A stretch of DNA of 64,000 bases from Palleronia pelagia (GTDB lineage: Bacteria; Pseudomonadota; Alphaproteobacteria; Rhodobacterales; Rhodobacteraceae): contig NZ_FOCM01000001.1 in assembly GCF_900110115.1 (NCBI RefSeq), positions 806,001-870,000 on the forward strand. The letters run 5' to 3'. Each line of letters starts with the position of its first letter. Position 1 is the stretch's first letter. Positions 53,926 through 62,008 of this stretch are shown here, piece after piece. The notes beneath the pieces were generated by a model that was not told the DNA's origin, made no database searches, and saw nothing but the letters and a program-made list of their open reading frames with translations. The position numbers and the translations under genes are program-made.

Positions 53926-55251
53926 CTACCACCCGATCGCCTCGGGCAGCCAAAGGGCCAGCCCGGGAAAGAAGAAGACGAGGAACAGGCCGAACAACTG
54001 TATCGCGATGAAGGGCAGGACCCCGCGATAGATCTGCGTCGTCTTTACCTCGGGCGGTGCGACGCCCTTCAGGAAAAACAGCGCCCATCCGAACGGCGGC
54101 GTGAGGAACGAGGTTTGCAGGTTCATCCCCACGAGGATCGCGATCCACGCCATGTCCGCCCCCGACGCGAGAAAAACCGGCAGGAACAGCGGAAGCGCGA
54201 TGTAGGAGATCTCGATCCATTCCAGGAAGAACCCGAGCACGAAGAGAAGGATCATCAGGAACAGCAATTGTCCGTTGAGCCCGCCCGGAAGGCTGTCGAA
54301 GGCATCCTGCACCAGCCGTTCGCCACCCAGCCCGCGGAAGGCAAGGCCGAAGGGCTGCGCGAAGATCAGGATGAGGAAGACCATGGCCGATGTCACGAAC
54401 GCCGATTGCACGGTTTCGCGCAGGATCGACCAGTTCAGCCGTCGCGCCAGTGCCGCGAGAAGAAGCGATCCGAAGGCGCCCATGGACGCGGCCTCGGTCG
54501 GCGCGGCGATGCCCCCGATGATCGAGCCGAGCACCAGCGCGATCAGCGCGATGGGCGGCAGCACGACCTTCACCAGCCGAAGCGCCAGGTCGCGCCCGGA
54601 CACCTGCGCGCGCTCCTCGGCCGGGATGGCCGGGACGCTTGCGGGCGATACGATGCCCAGGATCAGGATATAGGCGACGAACAGTCCGGCCAGCAGCAGG
54701 CTAGGAAACAGCGCGGCGGCGAACAGCGTGCCGACGCTTTCCCCCATGATGTCGGCCAGCAGGATCAGGACGAGGCTGGGCGGAATGATCTGACCCAGCG
54801 TGCCCGAGGCGCAGATGATACCCGTCGCAACCCCGGTATCGTAGCCCCGCCGCAGTAGCGGCGAAAGCGCGATCAGCCCTACGGTGACGACGGTCGCGCC
54901 TACCACGCCCGATGCCGCCCCCATGAGCACGCCGACGAGGATAATGGCCAGCGCCATGCCGCCGCGTAGCCCGCCCATGGCAAGGCCGATGACCTCCAGC
55001 AGGTCCCCGGCTATTCGACTTTTCTCCAGCATGATCCCCATGAAGATGAACAGGGGGAGCGCAAGCAGCGTGTAGTTTGTCACCACGCCGAAGATCCGCG
55101 ACGGCATGAGCGTGAAAAGCATCCCGCCGAAACCGGCATAGCCGAAGGCAAGCCCGGTCACGCCCAGGCAGATGGCGACCGGGACGCCCGCCAGCAGCAG
55201 CACGAAGAAGGCACCGATCATGCACAGTGCAAGGATTTCCGCGAAAGGCAT
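53926..55251 (-). CDS. dctM: TRAP transporter large permease (DctM)
   Basis: The 441-aa membrane protein has about 12 hydrophobic segments. Recognisable DctM stretches are VPVAICLGVTGLAFGYAG, ALPLFIFMGIMLEKSRIAGDLLEV, AASGVVGATVVTVGLIALSP and GIICASGTLGQIIPPSLVLILLADIMGES. It forms the sodium-driven translocation unit with DctQ. The start is 6 bp after the DctQ stop. The substrate-binding protein resembles the mannitol/chloroaromatic group, but the true substrate is unknown. Confidence 0.95.
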   Translation of the reverse strand: MPFAEILALCMIGAFFVLLLAGVPVAICLGVTGLAFGYAGFGGMLFTLMPSRIFGVVTNYTLLALPLFIFMGIMLEKSRIAGDLLEVIGLAMGGLRGGMALAIILVGVLMGAASGVVGATVVTVGLIALSPLLRRGYDTGVATGIICASGTLGQIIPPSLVLILLADIMGESVGTLFAAALFPSLLLAGLFVAYILILGIVSPASVPAIPAEERAQVSGRDLALRLVKVVLPPIALIALVLGSIIGGIAAPTEAASMGAFGSLLLAALARRLNWSILRETVQSAFVTSAMVFLILIFAQPFGLAFRGLGGERLVQDAFDSLPGGLNGQLLFLMILLFVLGFFLEWIEISYIALPLFLPVFLASGADMAWIAILVGMNLQTSFLTPPFGWALFFLKGVAPPEVKTTQIYRGVLPFIAIQLFGLFLVFFFPGLALWLPEAIGW

Positions 55252-55257
55252 GGGCGT

Positions 55258-55788
55258 CTACGACCTGTTTTCGGGGGACAGCAGCCGCGCGGCCGCTTCG
55301 CATGTCATGGCGAGCGCCTGGATAGCGAGCAGCGCGAAGGCCGCCGGGATGCAGGCCTTCAGAATGTATCGATGGGTCAGGCCGCCGGGATCGGCGGAGC
55401 CTTCACCGATCGAGTAGCTCTGTTCGACGAAACCGATCGAGAGCCACGCGATGATAAGCGACACGACGAGAAGCGCGATGCTGGAGAACAGGTCCACGGC
55501 GCCTTGGGCCCGCGCGCTCATGCGTCCGTAGTAGATGTCGACACGGACCTCGCCGCCCTGGTTGAGACAGTAGGACATGCCGAACAGGGCGGCGACGGCG
55601 AGGACGTGCCACTCCAGTTCCTGGAGGGCGACCGTCCCGAAGTTGAACAGGTATCGGCCCAGGACGTTGAACGCCACGAGCAGGACCAGGACCAGGCCGC
55701 TCCACGCGGTGATCTGGCCGATGATGCGGACGATGCCCGACGCGATATCCGCGACCGAGGCCAGACGGGCCGATACCTTGTCGCTCAT
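55258..55788 (-). CDS. dctQ: TRAP transporter small permease (DctQ)
   Basis: The 176-aa protein has four hydrophobic helices; RYLFNFGTVALQELEWHVLAVAALFGMSY with the conserved EW and later VRVDIYYGRMS are DctQ hallmarks. It overlaps dctP by 4 bp and precedes dctM by 6 bp, the usual P-Q-M order. Confidence 0.93.
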   Translation of the reverse strand: MSDKVSARLASVADIASGIVRIIGQITAWSGLVLVLLVAFNVLGRYLFNFGTVALQELEWHVLAVAALFGMSYCLNQGGEVRVDIYYGRMSARAQGAVDLFSSIALLVVSLIIAWLSIGFVEQSYSIGEGSADPGGLTHRYILKACIPAAFALLAIQALAMTCEAAARLLSPENRS

Positions 55789-56858
55789 AGTTCGAAGAGC
55801 ACCTTCTCCGACAGGGTGGCCCAGGTGCCGTGCTCGGCCATGAAGCCCATGTAGCTGTCATGGACGCGCTTCAGGTCCGCGTCCTGGGCGGCCGCGTCGG
55901 CAAGGACCGTCTCGGTGACCGACTTGAGCTCGCTGACGACCTCGGGCGGCAGCACGTTGGCGATCACCCCCTGGTTCTCCACCAGGTCGGTCATGGCCTC
56001 GCCGTTGACCGCCTCGCTCCAGGTGTGGCTTTCGAGGTTGCAGGCCATGGCGGCCGTCTGGACGATGGCTTGCAGATCCGCGGGCAGGCTGTCCCACGCC
56101 GCGCGGTTGATCAGCAGCTCGGTGGTGTTCGACGGCTCGGCCCAGCCGGTCGTGTAGTAATACGACGCGGCGTTCTGCAGGCCGAGGCGGCGGTCCTGGT
56201 AGGGTCCGACGAACTCGGCCGCGTCGATCACCCCGCGCTCCAGGGCGGGAAAGATCTCGCCGCCCGGCAGCAGGCGAACATCGACGCCAAGCTCGGCATA
56301 GACCTTTCCGGCAAGGCCCGGGATGCGCATCTTGAGATCCTGGAAATCCGCGGTGCTCTCGATGGGCTCGCGGAACCATCCGGTCATCTGCACCCCGGTA
56401 TTGCCCATGGGCAGCGCCTTGAGGCCAAGCGGCTGGTAAAGTTCATCCCACAGCTCCATCCCGCCCCCGTGGTAGAGCCAGGCGTTCATGCCCTGGAAGT
56501 TCATGCCGAACGGGACCGTGGTGAAATACTGCGCGGCGGGAATCCGGCCGGCCCAGAAATAGGCGTTGGCCGCGTTCATCTCGACCGCGCCACCGCGGAC
56601 GGCGTCGAACCCTTCAAGCGCCGGGATCAGCTCGCCGGCCGCGAAATGCTGGATCTGCAACCGGCCGCCGGACATGGCCGCGACCTTCTCGCAGAAATCC
56701 GTCGGGCTGCCCGGACCCTCGACGTAGAAGGGCGATCCCGGACCGTAGGCGTTCGTCATACGCCAGTTGAAACTGTCCTGGGCGCGCGCGATCGACGGCG
56801 CGGCAAGAGGCGCGGCGCCGACGGCCGTCGCTGTCGTGAGAAACTTTCTTCTATGCAT
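55785..56858 (-). CDS. dctP: TRAP transporter substrate-binding protein (DctP, FcbT-like)
   Basis: The 357-aa periplasmic protein starts MHRRKFLTTATAVGAAPLAA, a twin-arginine-like signal cut after ARA. The mature part has FAAGELIPALEGFDAVRGGAVEM, AYFWAGRIPAAQYFTTVPFGM, MRIPGLAGKVYAELGVD with the substrate-carboxylate Arg, and AAEFVGPYQDRRLGLQ. These resemble FcbT-type proteins (mannitol/chloroaromatic group). The start at 56858 follows GAGGG; the longer frame upstream includes the promoter. Confidence 0.93.
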   Translation of the reverse strand: MHRRKFLTTATAVGAAPLAAPSIARAQDSFNWRMTNAYGPGSPFYVEGPGSPTDFCEKVAAMSGGRLQIQHFAAGELIPALEGFDAVRGGAVEMNAANAYFWAGRIPAAQYFTTVPFGMNFQGMNAWLYHGGGMELWDELYQPLGLKALPMGNTGVQMTGWFREPIESTADFQDLKMRIPGLAGKVYAELGVDVRLLPGGEIFPALERGVIDAAEFVGPYQDRRLGLQNAASYYYTTGWAEPSNTTELLINRAAWDSLPADLQAIVQTAAMACNLESHTWSEAVNGEAMTDLVENQGVIANVLPPEVVSELKSVTETVLADAAAQDADLKRVHDSYMGFMAEHGTWATLSEKVLFEL

Positions 56859-56961
56859 AGCAAAACCCTCGCTGGAGATCGTTTCGATCAGTGCGAAGCT
56901 TTGTGCGGCATTGTTCGAAGGCCAGTTCGCCAGGCGCGGAGAAGTGACCGCTGGGCGAAGT

Positions 56962-56990
56962 TTGTATACAATTTGATCTAAAATTAGCAA
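56962..56990 (-). promoter_or_regulatory. Predicted promoter and GntR operator of the TRAP operon
   Basis: On the minus strand TTGCTA (56985-56990) and TATACA (56963-56968) are 16 bp apart. The perfect palindrome TTGTATACAA (56962-56971), of the kind bound by FCD-type GntR proteins, covers the -10 box. It lies about 105 bp upstream of dctP. Confidence 0.55.
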
Positions 56991-56996
56991 TATTGT

Positions 56997-57008
56997 CTAC
57001 GATCGTAG
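56997..57008. promoter_or_regulatory. Second palindrome upstream of TRAP operon
   Basis: CTACGATCGTAG is a perfect 12-bp palindrome, 25 bp from the first one, just upstream of the -35. It could be an additional operator. The rest of 57009-57383 shows no gene or other feature I can support. Confidence 0.4.
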
Positions 57009-57383
57009 CGGTTCCGGAAGCCGAATTGGGACGTCGGAGCCTTGACCAGGGGACCACATGTCTGCCTCACCGGCGCTTACGGCATGCATGGTCCGTCGCA
57101 ACGCAGCCGGTCCGGCCCAAGCGTGAGTGGTCCCCCTCGAGCAGGCTTCCGGGCCAGATGGCGGATGCGGGCCAGCCCACGAGGCTGCTTCGCGAGGCCG
57201 GCCGCAATCGACACGATCAAACCCGGCGCGTGATAGCCCGGGGCGTCCGGAGTGATCCCAGGCTGACCAAGCGTTGTGCAGACTGCTGTTAAAGCGGTCA
57301 AAATTCTCGCGCTTCCGGGCGTGCCGCTTCCCGCACCGGGTATCATCTGACGGTGATCAGGCTGTTCTATATCGAATTCCATC

Positions 57384-57968
57384 ATGCCCGAACTGCTTAC
57401 CATCGTCGTTGTCGAGCCCGATCCCGACCGCGCGCGCCTGATCGTCGAAGCGCTCGACGATAGCGGGGACTACCAGGTTCACGTCATCGCAGAACGGGCG
57501 GCGCTGGCGCGGCAGATTGCCAAGGTCAACCCGGATGTCGTGCTGATCGATCTGGCGGACCCGTCGCGTGATACGATCGAGGAACTGACCCTTGCGACCG
57601 GCCCGCTGGACCGGCCGGTCGCCCTCTTCGTCGACCGCAGTGCCGAGGGTCTTTCGACGGCAGCCATCGAGGCGGGGCTGTCCGCCTACGTGGTCGATGG
57701 CCTGACACCGACGCGGGTGAGGCCCGTTCTCGATGCGGCGATCGCGCGCTTCCGGATCATGGCGCGGATGCGCGCGGAACTGGCCGAGACCAAGCGCGCG
57801 CTGGAAGAACGCAAGGTCATCGACCGGGCCAAGGGGCTGCTCATGCGGGCCCGCGGCATCCCCGAGGACGAGGCCTACGCGCTGCTGCGGCGCACGGCGA
57901 TGGACCAGGGCCGTCGCGTCGCCGACGTGGCCGAGGCGCTGGTCACGGCGGCAGGGCTCCTGGGATGA
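57384..57968 (+). CDS. nasT: ANTAR-domain antiterminator NasT
   Basis: The 194-aa protein has a receiver-like domain (residues 1-120, with Asp56 in DVVLIDLAD) and a C-terminal ANTAR RNA-binding domain (about 136-190: ERKVIDRAKGLLMRARGIPE, then AYALLRRTAMDQGRRVADVA). ANTAR proteins bind paired hexaloop hairpins and stop transcription termination. Here the gene overlaps nasS by 4 bp, and a matching RNA leader lies before nrtA, so it is assigned as NasT. In the known system NasS holds NasT inactive until nitrate or nitrite binds. Confidence 0.92.
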   Translation: MPELLTIVVVEPDPDRARLIVEALDDSGDYQVHVIAERAALARQIAKVNPDVVLIDLADPSRDTIEELTLATGPLDRPVALFVDRSAEGLSTAAIEAGLSAYVVDGLTPTRVRPVLDAAIARFRIMARMRAELAETKRALEERKVIDRAKGLLMRARGIPEDEAYALLRRTAMDQGRRVADVAEALVTAAGLLG

Positions 57969-59137
57969 AGAAGACCCGTCTCGATGTCGGCTTCGTGCCG
58001 CTGCTCGACGCGGCCCCGCTCATCGTCGCGCAGGAAATGGGCTTCGCCGCCGAAGAGGGGCTGACGCTCGACTTCCACAGCGCGCCGTCGTGGTCCTCGG
58101 CGCGCGATGCGCTGTCCTTCGGGAAGGTCGCGGCGGCCCACATGCTGGCCCCGGTCCCGGTCGCGATGGCCCTGGGTCTGGGCAGCGGCCCCGCGCCGCT
58201 GGATGCCCTGTCGGTGCTGTCGGTGAACGGCACGGTGGTCGGGGTCAGCCGCGATCTTGCGCGGCGGATGCGCGACGCGGGGCACGCATTCGACTTCGTC
58301 GACGCGCGCGCCGCGGGACAGGCCCTGATCGCGGCGGCACCCGAGCCCCTGCGGATCGGCGTGCCCTTTCCCTTCTCCATGCACGCGGAACTGGTCTTCT
58401 ACTGGCTGTCCGCGCTGGGGCGGCCCAGCCCGCAAAGCCTGTCGATCCGCACGGTGCCGCCGCCCCTCATGGCCGACGCCATCCGCGAGGGCGAGATCGA
58501 CGCCTTCTGCGTGGGCGAGCCGTGGGGATCGAAAGCGGTGGAAAGCGGCATGGGCGAGCTGCTCTTGCCGGGCTGCGCGATCTGGGCCTTCGCGCCCGAG
58601 AAGGTGCTGGCCGTCCGCCGCGACTGGGCCGAGGCCCGGCCGGACCTTTCGGGCCGCCTGATCCGCGCGGTTTGGCGGGCGGGCCGCTGGCTTGACACCG
58701 CCGATGGCCGATCGCTCGCGGCCGAGCTGCTGTCGCGCCCGGCTTATCTGGGCCTCGCGCCCGACCTGGTCGAGCGGGGGCTTTCGGGACGCCTGACCAT
58801 CGCCGCGTCCGGTGAGACGCGCACCGCGTCCCGTTTCGTGAGATTCCACGAGGGGCTGGCAAATTTCCCATGGCGCAGCCAGGCGGCTTGGATCGGCAGC
58901 CAACTGGCCGCGCGCACCGGGCTGGACCGGTCGCAGGCCATGTCGGCCGCCGGCACCGTGTTTCGCAGCGACATCTACCGCGCGGCGCTCGAGACGACGA
59001 CGGCCGAGCTTCCGGCCGGCTCTTCCCGGGTCGAGGGTTCGCTGAGCTCCGATTCGCGTGGCGCCACCGCCCGGGGCGAGGCGATCTGGCTGCGCGACGA
59101 CTTCTTCGACGGGCGAACCTTCGAGCCGCCGTTCTAA
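57965..59137 (+). CDS. nasS: Nitrate/nitrite sensor NasS (NrtA-like)
   Basis: The 390-aa protein is homologous to the NrtA/CmpA binding proteins (LDVGFVPLLDAAPLIVAQEM, HMLAPVPVAMALGLG, AFCVGEPWGSKAV) but has no signal peptide, so it is cytoplasmic. That, and the ATGA overlap with nasT, identifies it as the sensor that sequesters NasT in absence of nitrate. The last part (SSRVEGSLSSDSRG to GRTFEPPF) is typical of NasS. Confidence 0.92.
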   Translation: MKKTRLDVGFVPLLDAAPLIVAQEMGFAAEEGLTLDFHSAPSWSSARDALSFGKVAAAHMLAPVPVAMALGLGSGPAPLDALSVLSVNGTVVGVSRDLARRMRDAGHAFDFVDARAAGQALIAAAPEPLRIGVPFPFSMHAELVFYWLSALGRPSPQSLSIRTVPPPLMADAIREGEIDAFCVGEPWGSKAVESGMGELLLPGCAIWAFAPEKVLAVRRDWAEARPDLSGRLIRAVWRAGRWLDTADGRSLAAELLSRPAYLGLAPDLVERGLSGRLTIAASGETRTASRFVRFHEGLANFPWRSQAAWIGSQLAARTGLDRSQAMSAAGTVFRSDIYRAALETTTAELPAGSSRVEGSLSSDSRGATARGEAIWLRDDFFDGRTFEPPF

Positions 59138-59250
59138 GACCGCCCGCTTTGCGGGCACTGCGCCGCGCGTTGCCGCAATGCAGCGCAGCGGGGCCCCCGC
59201 GAACCGGATTCTTCTTTCCCCACGGCAACCAATTGCCCTTTGATGGTGGT

Positions 59251-59357
59251 GCGACAGGCAACGGGGCCGGTCGCGACCGAATTTCCCGAATGACCGGGAT
59301 CTGAGCAAAGCCGCTCGACCCCTCGCCAGACCGGCGGGGTGTGTCAGCGGCTTTTTT
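59251..59357 (+). promoter_or_regulatory. ANTAR-controlled attenuator leader of nrtA
   Basis: P1 (59251-59274) pairs GCGAC-a-GGC with GCC-g-GTCGC around hexaloop AACGGG. P2 (59284-59299) pairs TCCCG with CGGGA around hexaloop AATGAC. Both loops have A at position 1 and G at position 4, the known ANTAR signature, and P1 and P2 are 9 nt apart. A terminator follows at once. NasT binding should prevent termination when nitrate is present. Confidence 0.88.
59307..59357 (+). terminator. Intrinsic terminator in the nrtA leader
   Basis: AAAGCCGCT (59307-59315) pairs with AGCGGCTTT (59346-59354), with an inner CCCC-t-CGCC/GGCGGGG stem, and ends in six T. It lies 44 bp upstream of the nrtA start and is the regulated stop of the ANTAR leader. 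Confidence 0.9.
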
Positions 59358-59401
59358 CGTGTTTGGCCGGCCCCGACGCCGGCGAGAAATGGGACTACGA
59401 C

Positions 59402-60769
59402 ATGAAACGTATTCTGATCGGCCTCGTCGCCACCACCTGCCTGACCAGCCCCGCCTTCGCGCAGATGCTGGAGCTCGAGAAGGACGAGCTGACGCTGGGC
59501 TTCATCAAGCTGACCGACATGGCGCCGCTCGCGGTGGCCTACGAGCAGGGCTATTTCCTCGACGAGGGCCTGTTCGTGACGCTCGAGGCGCAGGCGAACT
59601 GGAAGGTGCTGCTCGACGGCGTCATCGACGGCACGCTGGACGGCGCGCATATGCTGGCTGGCCAGCCCCTGGCCGCGACCATCGGCTACGGCACCGAGGC
59701 GCATATCATCACGCCCTTCTCGATGGACCTGAACGGCAACGGCATCACCGTGTCGAACGAGGTCTGGGAGATGATGAAGCCCAACATCCCCGAGAACGCC
59801 GACGGCCTGCCGCAGCACCCGATCAGTGCCGAGGCCCTGGTGCCGGTGGTCGAAGAGTTCAACGCCAATGGCGAAGCCTTCAAGATGGGCATGGTCTTCC
59901 CTGTCTCTACCCACAATTACGAGCTGCGCTACTGGCTGGCCGCGGGCGGGCTGAACCCCGGCTTCTACGGCGACGGCGATGCGACGGGCCAGATCGGCGC
60001 AGACGTGCTGCTGTCGGTCACGCCACCGCCGCAGATGCCCGCCACGCTCGAGGCCGGGACGATCCACGGCTACTGCGTGGGCGAGCCCTGGAACCAGCAG
60101 GCGGTGTTCAAGGGCATCGGTGTGCCGGTCATCACCGATTACGAGATCTGGAAGAACAACCCCGAGAAGGTCTTCGGCATCACCGCCGAATTCGCCGAGG
60201 AAAATCCGAACACCACGCTGGCGCTGACCAAGGCGCTGATCCGTGCCGCCATCTGGCTGGACGAGAACGACAACGCCAACCGCGAGGAAGCGGTCGAGAT
60301 CCTGGCCCGTCCCGAATACGTGGGCGCGGATGCCGAGGTGATCGCCAACTCGATGACCGGCACCTTCGAATACGAGAAGGGCGACGTGCGCGAGGTTCCC
60401 GACTTCAACGTCTTCTTCCGCTACAACGCGACCTATCCATACTACTCGGACGCGATCTGGTACCTCACCCAGATGCGCCGCTGGGGTCAGATCGCCGAGG
60501 CGAAAGACGACCAGTGGTATTTCGACACGGCCGAGCAGGTCTATCGCCCCGATATCTACCTGGAAGCCGCGCGGATGCTGGTGGACGAGGGGCTCGCCCC
60601 CGAGGACGGATTCCCGTGGGACACCGACGGCTACAAGGCGCCGACGCCGGCCGAGGATATCATCGACGGGCTGGCCTATGACGGGCGCAATCCGACCGGC
60701 TACCTCGAAAGCCTGGAAATCGGCCTGAAGGCCGGACAGACCGTCAGCGGCAGCGGCGTCGAGGGCTGA
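59402..60769 (+). CDS. nrtA: Nitrate ABC transporter substrate-binding protein
   Basis: The 455-aa periplasmic protein starts [20 protein letters not shown] (signal peptide). [82 protein letters not shown] and [17 protein letters not shown] are NrtA hallmarks. It binds nitrate (possibly nitrite) for NrtB-NrtCD. The preceding leader controls expression. Confidence 0.95.
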   Translation: MKRILIGLVATTCLTSPAFAQMLELEKDELTLGFIKLTDMAPLAVAYEQGYFLDEGLFVTLEAQANWKVLLDGVIDGTLDGAHMLAGQPLAATIGYGTEAHIITPFSMDLNGNGITVSNEVWEMMKPNIPENADGLPQHPISAEALVPVVEEFNANGEAFKMGMVFPVSTHNYELRYWLAAGGLNPGFYGDGDATGQIGADVLLSVTPPPQMPATLEAGTIHGYCVGEPWNQQAVFKGIGVPVITDYEIWKNNPEKVFGITAEFAEENPNTTLALTKALIRAAIWLDENDNANREEAVEILARPEYVGADAEVIANSMTGTFEYEKGDVREVPDFNVFFRYNATYPYYSDAIWYLTQMRRWGQIAEAKDDQWYFDTAEQVYRPDIYLEAARMLVDEGLAPEDGFPWDTDGYKAPTPAEDIIDGLAYDGRNPTGYLESLEIGLKAGQTVSGSGVEG

Positions 60770-60845
60770 TCGCCTTCCAACGCGAACGGGCGCGCCACGC
60801 GGGCGCGCCCTCCCCTCCAAATCATTCGATCCCCGGGAGCCTTCC

Positions 60846-61928
60846 ATGACCGCCGTCGATCCCAACGCCATCGAAGCCCAAAACCGCGAGGCGCGCCGCG
60901 CCATCTGGTTCACCCGCATCAACAAGGCCGATGCCTGGTTCAACGTGCTGGGCCTGTCGTTCCTGACACCGCTTCTGCGCGCCATCGCGGGTGACAATCC
61001 CAAGGCGCAGGTGTCCGAGATCTGGCGGCTGCTCGGCGTGCCGCTGGTCGCCATCGCGGGCTTCCTCGCGCTGTGGGCCCTGCTGGCGCCGCAGGTGCAG
61101 ACGTCGCTGGGTGCGGTGCCCGGCCCCGCACAGGTCTGGCAGGAAGCGGTCGGCCTGCACGAAGACGCGGTCCGCACCGGCGAGCAGCGCGAGAAATTCG
61201 AAGCCATGGTCGAGCAGCGCAACCAGCGCCTGATCGACGCGGGCCGCGCCGACGAGGTGAAGACGGTCGCCTATACCGGCGCGCCGTCTTTCTACCAGCA
61301 GATCCGCACCTCGATCGGCACTGTCTTCTTCGGCTTCCTCATCGCGACGGCGGTGGCAGTGCCACTGGGCATCGCGGCGGGGCTCAGCCCCACGGCCAAC
61401 GCCGCGCTGAACCCGATCATCCAGATCTTCAAACCGGTGAGCCCGCTTGCCTGGCTGCCCATCGTCACGATGATCGTCTCGGCCGTCTACGTGACCAACG
61501 ACGGCCTTTTCGCCAAGTCCTTCCTGGTGTCGGCCATCACGGTCACGCTGTGTTCGCTCTGGCCCACGCTCATCAACACCGCGCTGGGCGTGGCGTCCAT
61601 CGACAAGGACCTGGTGAACGTCTCGAAGGTGCTGAAGATGGGCACCTGGACGAAGATCACCAAGCTGGTCCTGCCCTCGGCCCTGCCGCTGATCTTCACC
61701 GGGCTGCGGCTGTCGCTGGGCGTCGGCTGGATGGTCCTGATCGCCGCCGAGATGCTGGCGCAGAACCCGGGCCTCGGCAAGTTCGTCTGGGACGAGTTCC
61801 AGAACGGCAGTTCCTCGTCGCTCGCCCGGATCATGGTCGCGGTCTTCACCATCGGCATCATCGGCTTCCTGCTCGACCGGCTGATGTTCGCGATCCAGGC
61901 CGCCTTCACCTTCACCAACCAGCGGTAG
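60846..61928 (+). CDS. nrtB: Nitrate ABC transporter permease
   Basis: The 360-aa membrane protein is longer than a typical NrtB (about 275 aa) because of an N-terminal cytoplasmic part and an inserted segment (about residues 110-150). The core contains FFGFLIATAVAVPLGIAAGLS, PLAWLPIVTMI and the ABC-permease EAA-like loop, AALGVASIDKDLVNVSKVLK. It sits between nrtA and nrtCD. Confidence 0.94.
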   Translation: MTAVDPNAIEAQNREARRAIWFTRINKADAWFNVLGLSFLTPLLRAIAGDNPKAQVSEIWRLLGVPLVAIAGFLALWALLAPQVQTSLGAVPGPAQVWQEAVGLHEDAVRTGEQREKFEAMVEQRNQRLIDAGRADEVKTVAYTGAPSFYQQIRTSIGTVFFGFLIATAVAVPLGIAAGLSPTANAALNPIIQIFKPVSPLAWLPIVTMIVSAVYVTNDGLFAKSFLVSAITVTLCSLWPTLINTALGVASIDKDLVNVSKVLKMGTWTKITKLVLPSALPLIFTGLRLSLGVGWMVLIAAEMLAQNPGLGKFVWDEFQNGSSSSLARIMVAVFTIGIIGFLLDRLMFAIQAAFTFTNQR

Positions 61929-61939
61929 ACGGCGCGCGT

Positions 61940-61999
61940 GCAGCGAAGCGATAGCGCAATCAATACGGCGCTCACGCAGCGAAGCGATAGCGCAATCAA
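61940..61999 (+). repeat. 24-bp direct repeat, two copies, 36-bp period
   Basis: The 24-bp unit beginning GCAGCGAAGCGATAGCG occurs at 61940-61963 and 61976-61999 without mismatch. It fills the nrtB-nrtCD gap, and the second copy ends at AAGGAG, the ribosome site of nrtCD. Confidence 0.9.
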
Positions 62000-62008
62000 G
62001 GAGTTACC

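Noticed and set aside
57875-61222. An 1115-aa minus-strand frame antisense to nasS and nrtA.
   Set aside because: The opposite strand has clear families and regulatory RNA; the frame has no recognisable motif.
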